Assembly: GCA_025353925.1 (NCBI GenBank)
Contig: JANXNV010000110.1
Span: forward strand, 1 to 35,241
From: Armatimonadota bacterium
GTDB taxonomy: Bacteria; Armatimonadota; Armatimonadia; Armatimonadales; Capsulimonadaceae
Direction: 5' to 3'
DNA length: 35,241 nucleotides
The notes below the pieces were generated by a model that ran no database searches, had not been told where the DNA came from, and saw only the letters and a list, made by a program, of their open reading frames with translations. Of this stretch, positions 29,691 through 35,241 are shown piece after piece. The position numbers and the translations under genes are program-made. Within the stretch, counting starts at the first letter, position 1, and each line of letters opens with the position of its first letter.

Positions 29691-32600
29691 ATGGAAAGCG
29701 AACTTATGGTTTTAAATACTGAGCGGACGCGGAGACACCTGCAGGCGGGCGATCTGAAGACGCTGTTTGTGGAAGAACTTGGCTGGGACCGATTTCGCAC
29801 CAACTTGCCTGTAACAGTCGGTACGGAAACTTTTATGCTGACCGCGGTGGCCGAAAAGCGCGGCGTCCAAGTTTTCCAGTGCCCGCCGAGTGTAACGGGC
29901 AGAATTCCTGAATATGCCGTCCGCCGTAAGATTGAGGCGGAAGTCACAAAAGCGGCATTCCAGCACGTCATCATTTTCACGGATGGAAAGAACGCCACAC
30001 AAATCTGGCAATGGGCGGCACGGGAAGCAGGCAAACCGCTGGCTTATCGCGAGCAGCCGTATCACCGCAGTCAGAGCGGCGATGCCCTGCTGCAAAAGCT
30101 TGAACTTATCTCGTTTTCGCTGTCCGAGGAAGAAGGATTGACTCTGTCTGGAGTCACGTTCAAACTCAAAGACGCTTTCGACAAAGACAAAGTCACCAAA
30201 AAGTTCTACGAACGCTTTCAGAAAGAGCATGACTCTTTTCTCGACTTTATTAAAAACATTCCTGACGCAGATTTCCAGCGGTGGTATGCTTCGGTCATGA
30301 TCAACCGCCTGATGTTTCTCTATTTTATCCAGGCAAAAGGCTTTCTGGATTCCGATCCGTCCTACCTGAAAAACAAACTGAAGCATCATCACGGTCATTT
30401 TTACAAGAATTTCTTGTGCCCGCTCTTCTTTGATGGGTTCGCGCAACGCAATCATTCCCCGGAGACGACGAAGAAACTGGGCAAAGTGCCGTACTTGAAC
30501 GGCGGCCTGTTCGCAAAGCATCAGATTGAAGAGCAGTACGGCACGGCAATCACCATCCCTGACGAAGCCTTTGAAAAGCTGTTCGCGTTTTTCGACGGCT
30601 ACAACTGGCACTTGGACGACCGCCCGCTGAAAAACGACAACGAAATTAACCCTGATGTTCTCGGTTACATCTTTGAAAAATACATCAACCAGAAGCAGAT
30701 GGGTGCCTACTATACTAAAGAAGACATCACTGAATACATCGGCAAAAACACGATTCTGCCTTTCCTGCTGGATCGCGCTCGCGAAGACTGCCAAGTCGCT
30801 TTTCAGGGTGAGGGGGGCCTGTGGCGGCTTCTGCGTGAGGACCCAGACCGGTACGTTTATCCTGCCGTAAAGCACGGCATTCGACAAGCAGACGGCACGG
30901 AAATCTCTTTGCCCGAATTCATCGCCCAGGGCATCGATTCCGTTGCGGCGCGGGGGGACTGGAACAAACCTGCGCCGTCTGACTATGCTCTGCCGACGGA
31001 AATCTGGCGCGAAGTCGTGGCACGGCGTCAGCGTTACGCCGAGGTCCGGGCAAAGCTGTCGGCGGGCGAAGTGCAGGACGCGGGCGACCTCATCACCTAC
31101 AATCTAGACATTCGGCAGTTTTCCCAAGATTGCATCGAGCAGGGCGGGTCCGATTTCCTGCTGGCCGTGTGGAACGTCCTAAACGGTACGCAGGAAGGAC
31201 GCCTGCCGCTGAGCATCCTGGACCCGACTTGCGGCTCAGGCGCGTTTCTGTTCGCCGCGCTCGAAATCTTGGACCCACTGTACGAAGCGTGTCTGGAACG
31301 TATGGCTTCGTTCGTGGCCGATGCCGACCTGCTAGGGCATGGCAAAGACCATGCTCAGTTTCGCGACATCCTCAAGGGCGTAGCCTCGCACGCGGACCGC
31401 CGTTACTTCGTTTTGAAAAGCATCATCGTCAACAATTTGTTCGGCGTGGACATTATGGAAGAAGCCACAGAAATCTGCAAGTTGCGCCTGTTTCTGACGC
31501 TGGCCGCGCAGGTGGATGCTGACCCGAAAAAAGAAAACTTCGGAATTGAACCGCTCCCAGACATTGACTTCAACATCCGCGCTGGAAACACACTGGTGGG
31601 ATTCGCAACGGAAGCACAGACGGAGAGGGCCGTTACGAGCCGCCTGGACTTCGAGAATGTCTGGCCGCGCATTCAGTCGCGGGCCGCCGCCGTCGCCAAA
31701 CAGTTCGAGGCGTTTCAAAAGTCGCAGAGTGACCGAGACGCCGATCCTGTTTTTGTGGCGGGCATGAAGAAGGGCCTACGCGACGGACTGAAACCTCTAC
31801 GGGAAGAGTTGGACACTTACTTGGGTCAGCAGTACGGCAAAATTGGCAAAGAAAACCTGGCGGCATGGAAAGACAGTGCCAAGCCCTTCCACTGGTTCAT
31901 TGAGTTTTACAAAGTGATAGAGGCAGGCGGCTTCGACGTAATCATCGGCAACCCGCCATACGTCGAGTACAGCAAGGTCAAGAACCAATATCAAGTCAAG
32001 GACTATATTACTGAGGATTGCTCAAATCTCTACGCATTTGCCATTGAACGTTCTTATCAGCTTGTACAATCAGCAGGCGCGGTTGGCCTGATAGTTCCGA
32101 TTGCTTTGGTGAGTGTGTCTGAGACGCGTAGCCTTCGGTCGTTTCTCCTGGCCCGACCGAACACTTATCACTTCAGTAACTTCGCTATACGTCCCGCCAA
32201 ACTATTCGAAGGTGTTGAACAGCGCCTAACTATTTTGATTAGTAGTTTATCAGACTCAAATCAGCGTCGTATCTGGTCGTCCAAGTATCATCAATGGTAC
32301 GTTGAGGAGCGACCGAACATTATGTCTAACATAAAATACGGAGATGTAACAAGTTTGTCATCAGCGACACAAATACCAAAGTTAGACAGCAACCAGCAAG
32401 CGGACATTGTTTCCAAAGTTTCGTCTTTTTCGCAAACTGCAGGGACAAAATTAGTTTCACATAGCCAAGCGAAGTTGTTTTTCCATCGTACGCCTGGTTA
32501 TTGGATTAGGATGATGGACTTTGAACCTTACTTCAAATCTCCGACCGCAAATCGTTCTATTCATCACATCCGGGAACTCTTTGTGGTCGACAAAGATACC

Positions 32601-32972
32601 GGACAGTTCATCGGCGCGATTGGCAGTAGTTCCCTCTACTTTTTTTGGTTTTTTGGCTTGGGTAACTGCCGTAACATAACGCTCGACGATGTAAAGTCAT
32701 TTCGCATCGGCTCTCCGACAGCGAATTTAATGTCAGAAGTGAGTCAACTATATAAACAACTTATGATCGACTTCAAGAACAAGTCGTCGGTCCATAAACG
32801 GGGCGTCACTGAGTTTCAGGAGTTTAATTGGGGTGCATCTAAACCAATCATTGACCAGATTGACCGCGTCTTAGCAAAACACTACGGCTTCACCGACGAG
32901 GAAACCGACTTCATCATCAATTACGACATCAAATACCGCATGGGGCGCGGCGGAGATGCGGAAGACGAATGA
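29691..32972 (+). CDS. Eco57I-like (type IIG-style) N6-adenine DNA methyltransferase
   Basis: A 1093-residue protein. The N-terminal 150 residues (FVEELGWDRFRTNLPV, AVAEKRGVQVFQCPP, HVIIFTDGKNATQIWQW) resemble the N-terminal region of type IIG enzymes, but I cannot see a PD-(D/E)xK catalytic set, so it may not cut. The methyltransferase core has a helical lead-in (YIFEKYINQKQMGAYYT), SAM motif I LDPTCGSGAF near residue 510 and the catalytic NPPY at about 754-757 (IIGNPPYVEY). The C-terminal third should be the target-recognition domain. That part (about 32.0-32.9 kb) is clearly more AT-rich than the rest. ATG 29691 follows AGAAAG. The stop overlaps the next start as ATGA. Confidence 0.9.
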   Translation: MESELMVLNTERTRRHLQAGDLKTLFVEELGWDRFRTNLPVTVGTETFMLTAVAEKRGVQVFQCPPSVTGRIPEYAVRRKIEAEVTKAAFQHVIIFTDGKNATQIWQWAAREAGKPLAYREQPYHRSQSGDALLQKLELISFSLSEEEGLTLSGVTFKLKDAFDKDKVTKKFYERFQKEHDSFLDFIKNIPDADFQRWYASVMINRLMFLYFIQAKGFLDSDPSYLKNKLKHHHGHFYKNFLCPLFFDGFAQRNHSPETTKKLGKVPYLNGGLFAKHQIEEQYGTAITIPDEAFEKLFAFFDGYNWHLDDRPLKNDNEINPDVLGYIFEKYINQKQMGAYYTKEDITEYIGKNTILPFLLDRAREDCQVAFQGEGGLWRLLREDPDRYVYPAVKHGIRQADGTEISLPEFIAQGIDSVAARGDWNKPAPSDYALPTEIWREVVARRQRYAEVRAKLSAGEVQDAGDLITYNLDIRQFSQDCIEQGGSDFLLAVWNVLNGTQEGRLPLSILDPTCGSGAFLFAALEILDPLYEACLERMASFVADADLLGHGKDHAQFRDILKGVASHADRRYFVLKSIIVNNLFGVDIMEEATEICKLRLFLTLAAQVDADPKKENFGIEPLPDIDFNIRAGNTLVGFATEAQTERAVTSRLDFENVWPRIQSRAAAVAKQFEAFQKSQSDRDADPVFVAGMKKGLRDGLKPLREELDTYLGQQYGKIGKENLAAWKDSAKPFHWFIEFYKVIEAGGFDVIIGNPPYVEYSKVKNQYQVKDYITEDCSNLYAFAIERSYQLVQSAGAVGLIVPIALVSVSETRSLRSFLLARPNTYHFSNFAIRPAKLFEGVEQRLTILISSLSDSNQRRIWSSKYHQWYVEERPNIMSNIKYGDVTSLSSATQIPKLDSNQQADIVSKVSSFSQTAGTKLVSHSQAKLFFHRTPGYWIRMMDFEPYFKSPTANRSIHHIRELFVVDKDTGQFIGAIGSSSLYFFWFFGLGNCRNITLDDVKSFRIGSPTANLMSEVSQLYKQLMIDFKNKSSVHKRGVTEFQEFNWGASKPIIDQIDRVLAKHYGFTDEETDFIINYDIKYRMGRGGDAEDE

Positions 32973-33609
32973 TTGATCTGAATGCTCTTATACACCTTCC
33001 GACCGGGAAGCCTATTCTTCCCGAAAGTGCTGCCCTCTCTGCCTGGCTGAAGAGCCGTGCCTGGTGCTGGGCCTGACCTGGGCCGCCGATTGGCAGCAGT
33101 TCAGCACTTTTGATTTGATGTCTCTGGTCTTTAACCATAAGAGGCTGCACCCGGAATCCAGTTACACGCCGAGTTTCCGCAGTGCGGATATTGACCGCCT
33201 GCCGTACATTCTCGCGCACGGCTGCGACGTCGACCCGACTGACACCGTGCTTTGGGTAAGCAGGTCGCCCAGCAAGGCGTTGGAATACGGCGGTGAAACG
33301 AAAGTGGCGATGGTTTTTGACGCCCGGAAGCTGGCGAACAGCGGCCAGGAAGTCGCGGCTGACACCGCATCCGAAGAGTTGGATCGCCTGAGCGTCCAGT
33401 ATCCCACGCTTCTGGAAAACACCGATGGACAGCACCTATGGCTGTCACGCCTCTTGAAAAGTGATCGTCGATGCGGAACCGCCTACGAAGAGGAATATGG
33501 CCGCTGGATACCGGGCGACCCCTGGGCTGCCTTGCGTTTGTTGATTATTCTCGCCCATGACGCTTCCCAGTTTCCCCACTTCGAGTCGATGCCTGTAGCA
33601 AACCTATGA
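32969..33609 (+). pseudogene. Third defence-operon gene, unknown family, split by a frameshift
   Basis: ATG 32969 overlaps the methyltransferase stop (ATGA) and reads MIDLNALIHLPTGKPILPES, AALSAWLKSRAWCWA, then hits TGA at 33074-33076. In the frame one base back, coding resumes with WAADWQQFSTFDLMSLVFNH and runs about 180 codons to TGA 33609, which overlaps the next start. A single lost base near 33058-33076 explains this; sequencing error or programmed slippage are alternatives. The downstream part holds RLPYILAHGCDVDPTDTVLW, VSRSPSKALEYGG, YEEEYGRWIPGDPW and a hydrophobic helix. The HG...S...A..Y order faintly recalls ADP-ribosyltransferase-like folds, but that is speculation. Confidence 0.65.
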
Positions 33610-34316
33610 AATTTTTCAAATCTGCGCCTGAAGAGGCGACGGTCACGATCCCAATAAAAATCGTGGACGGGAAAATCACCTATTTTTATGAAGGCCCCAT
33701 GCCGACTTTGCAGGAGGGCGCGATTGGAGAATTGACGCTGCCCCAGTATGCAGTTTTGGACAAGGATTGGATCGCGCCGCTGCGCGAAGAGAAAAAAGTG
33801 TGTCTGCTGGAACCCGAGACGATCTTGATGCTGGCGATGCGTATCCAGCGAGTGCAGTTTGAGTTTCACGATGAAGTGGAAACGTTCAAAGATTTGGATT
33901 TCGGAAGGCACATCGGTGCTGCCAATTACCGATTCGTCCCAGTAGTTCTGACGAAACCTCTAAACTTGATTCTGCGGGGCACTAAAAGGGCAATTCTAAG
34001 CGGCGGCCAATGCCGCCTGCCGAAGATGAAACTGACTGCCACCAGCCTGAACCAAGCATACACATTTGCGTCAACAAAATACGAGCCAGAGCGCCAATCC
34101 CACACGGGCAATGTCTTCCAACACGTTTTTTATTCGGGCAAGCAAGAGGGCAAGTGGTGGCCGCTAGAAACCTTGCGCGGCCAGCATGAAGCACAATACG
34201 AAGCGGAAAAACTTTTGTCTCAGAAACAGCTTGCCGAGATGCGCGTCCGAGAAGCCGAATACGAAAAGCGCAAGGCAAAGCAGGAAATGAGCTTGGAACT
34301 TTTCGAGCGTCCATGA
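33606..34316 (+). CDS. Fourth defence-operon gene, unknown family, 236 aa
   Basis: ATG 33606 overlaps the previous stop as ATGA, so it is the last gene of a four-gene coupled operon. The product starts with a beta-rich part (ATVTIPIKIVDGKITYFYEG), has a middle with ILRGTKRAILSGGQCRLPKM and EPERQSHTGNVFQHVFY, and ends in a 50-residue charged helix probably forming a coiled coil (LLSQKQLAEMRVREAEYEKR). No signal, membrane helix or known motif was seen. Its invariant-looking position after the helicase and methyltransferase suggests a specificity, assembly or sensor subunit; that is inference only. Confidence 0.7.
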   Translation: MKFFKSAPEEATVTIPIKIVDGKITYFYEGPMPTLQEGAIGELTLPQYAVLDKDWIAPLREEKKVCLLEPETILMLAMRIQRVQFEFHDEVETFKDLDFGRHIGAANYRFVPVVLTKPLNLILRGTKRAILSGGQCRLPKMKLTATSLNQAYTFASTKYEPERQSHTGNVFQHVFYSGKQEGKWWPLETLRGQHEAQYEAEKLLSQKQLAEMRVREAEYEKRKAKQEMSLELFERP

Positions 34317-34391
34317 GTGGCCGCGCATTCCGCCGTGGTAACAGACACTCGCGAGAGTTGCGGCTTGAAAAACCGCTTTCGCTTCCTTCTT

Positions 34392-34419
34392 GGCTGCGGG
34401 AAGAAATCTCCCCGCAGCC
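34392..34419. terminator. Hairpin between convergent genes
   Basis: GGCTGCGGG (34392-34400) pairs perfectly with CCCGCAGCC (34411-34419) around a ten-base loop, between the end of the defence operon and the convergent gene. There is no T-run on either side, so it may be an RNA-stabilising stem rather than a full intrinsic terminator. Confidence 0.4.
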
Positions 34420-34430
34420 GTGGACTAGGC

Positions 34431-35102
34431 TTAAATGTCAGCCCAATGACGCCTGACTTCGCGCATCGCGCTTTTCAAGGTCGGTTCGAACCGGGTGGAA
34501 ACTCCACTCAAAGTCTTAACCGTACCATCTGCCACGATAAGCAACTGGCAGTCGTTATTTTGAACCTCGATACCCGCGAGGCGAGCGTAAAAGGCGATAA
34601 GTTGCAGCGAGAACGTAATCTCTTTGTCCGTGGCCCCTTTTTGAGAGAAAGCATAGCGTACGATGCGCGTTCGCTTTCCTTCGGTTGCCAGGTAGTCGGG
34701 GCGCATACTCAGAGAGACCCCTTCGTATTCGACAACTACTTTTGGAATGTCCAGGGGAACAAACTTCTTGCCGCCGAAATGATTGACGTAAGCGCGTGTT
34801 GCTCGAATGTTGTTGTCGAGTTTAGATGCGCTCGATGCGTTCGCTCCTTTGTAAAGAAGCTGGATGCTGTCGATGCAGGAGTCCACGACGCCGCAATCAT
34901 TGCTGGCTGCGTGATACTTGCGGATTGTGTCCCGTGCGATCCCGTAATAGTTGCCTTGGGCCTTGCCTTCCGGGTTCGGGTACTTGTAGTCCCGGATCAA
35001 AGTTTCTCGGTCTTTAGCCGAGGAAGTCGACAGAACCTTGACGATCCCGTTGAGAGTGAGGTACGGGTCTTGGCGTACCTGGGTATTGGATGGGATTTTC
35101 AT
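34431..35102 (-). CDS. Unknown 223-aa protein flanking the defence operon
   Basis: ATG 35102 follows AAGGAG at five bases, which I prefer to an upstream in-frame ATG. The N-terminal half is helical (TLNGIVKVLSTSSAKDRETL). The middle has NYYGIARDTIRKYHAASND and a Cys pair (NDCGVVDSCID). The C-terminal half reads PKVVVEYEGVSLSMRPDYLA, TRIVRYAFSQKGATDKEITF, SLQLIAFYARLAGIE, QLLIVADG. The strand-D-strand-helix order with a late Y-x-x-L-x-G helix resembles a PD-(D/E)xK nuclease-like core, but the expected E-x-K is replaced by R-Y-A, so it may be an inactive relative or another fold. It has a strong promoter and possible operator. Confidence 0.65.
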   Translation of the reverse strand: MKIPSNTQVRQDPYLTLNGIVKVLSTSSAKDRETLIRDYKYPNPEGKAQGNYYGIARDTIRKYHAASNDCGVVDSCIDSIQLLYKGANASSASKLDNNIRATRAYVNHFGGKKFVPLDIPKVVVEYEGVSLSMRPDYLATEGKRTRIVRYAFSQKGATDKEITFSLQLIAFYARLAGIEVQNNDCQLLIVADGTVKTLSGVSTRFEPTLKSAMREVRRHWADI

Positions 35103-35187
35103 TCCATCTCCTTTGAGTTGATTTTGCTTTTCCTCGCTGGGGTCGTCCCGACTGACGCAGGGCTGTCCGCTTGGATGAAGCACGATC

Positions 35188-35216
35188 ATTATAACCTACA
35201 TCTTGTGCAAATTCAA
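35188..35216 (-). promoter_or_regulatory. Strong promoter of the unknown 223-aa gene
   Basis: On the minus strand TTGAAT (35211-35216), 17-nt spacer, perfect TATAAT (35188-35193). An inverted repeat, CCTACAT (35195-35201) and ATGTAGG (35232-35238), brackets the -35, and a TTGACA on the plus strand (35220-35225) hints at a divergent promoter leading out of the window. Confidence 0.7.
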
Positions 35217-35241
35217 TGGTTGACACTCAATATGTAGGAAC

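Noticed and set aside
29712-30887. 391-codon minus-strand ORF inside the methyltransferase gene
   Set aside because: Antisense shadow: the plus strand carries the family N-terminus, and the minus product is low-complexity FVFxV-rich sequence without motifs.
26211-34316. BREX, DISARM or type I/III R-M assignment
   Set aside because: No PglZ, BrxL, DrmA/DrmB, HsdS/HsdR or Res/Mod pair is present; the helicase carries a PLD domain and the methyltransferase is Eco57I-like.

Overview
The window looks like chromosomal DNA of a diderm bacterium, most plausibly an Armatimonadota relative. That placement is an inference. It rests on a GC-rich core, a secretin-based Tad pilus locus, a prepilin of the type with the H-X9-DG signature near its C-terminus, and a CRTAC1 (ASPIC/UnbV) plus UnbU pair. 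No rRNA, tRNA or CRISPR array was seen.

Bases 1-18.1 kb are an ordinary GC-rich backbone. In order: the end of a Tad/Flp pilus operon (secretin, CpaF ATPase, TadB, TadC), an HTH/coiled-coil protein and a GNAT acetyltransferase. Next comes a minus-strand block with UnbU membrane protein, a broken prepilin gene, a CRTAC1 protein, an unrecognised 487-aa protein and an acyl-CoA-dehydrogenase-like flavoprotein. Then, on the plus strand, an AhpD-like protein with a tiny NQ-heptad coiled-coil partner, a NitT/TauT-type ABC importer (permease, ATPase, binding protein), a DUF2252 protein and an OGG1-type 8-oxoguanine glycosylase. Several of these genes have a -10 box 5-7 nt (up to 12 nt) before the start codon, so leaderless or nearly leaderless mRNAs look common. 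A 270-nt intergenic segment at 16.73-17.0 kb has its own promoter, a strong Shine-Dalgarno, an 11-codon ORF and long paired stems. It is a candidate structured RNA.

Bases 18.1-26.2 kb look like acquired DNA: two different large serine recombinases flanking a Prim-Pol primase, then short genes, some broken, including small zinc-ribbon proteins and an XRE regulator with a palindromic operator placed to control two divergent promoters. The element's ends were not located.

Bases 26.2-34.3 kb hold a tightly packed putative defence operon. It encodes a PLD-nuclease/SNF2-helicase fusion with an inserted zinc ribbon, an Eco57I-like N6-adenine methyltransferase whose specificity half is markedly AT-rich, a third gene split by a one-base frameshift, and a fourth gene of unknown family. 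A convergent unknown gene with a strong promoter and flanking inverted repeat closes the window. The likely job of the set is restriction-modification-like anti-phage defence. It does not match the gene content of BREX or DISARM.
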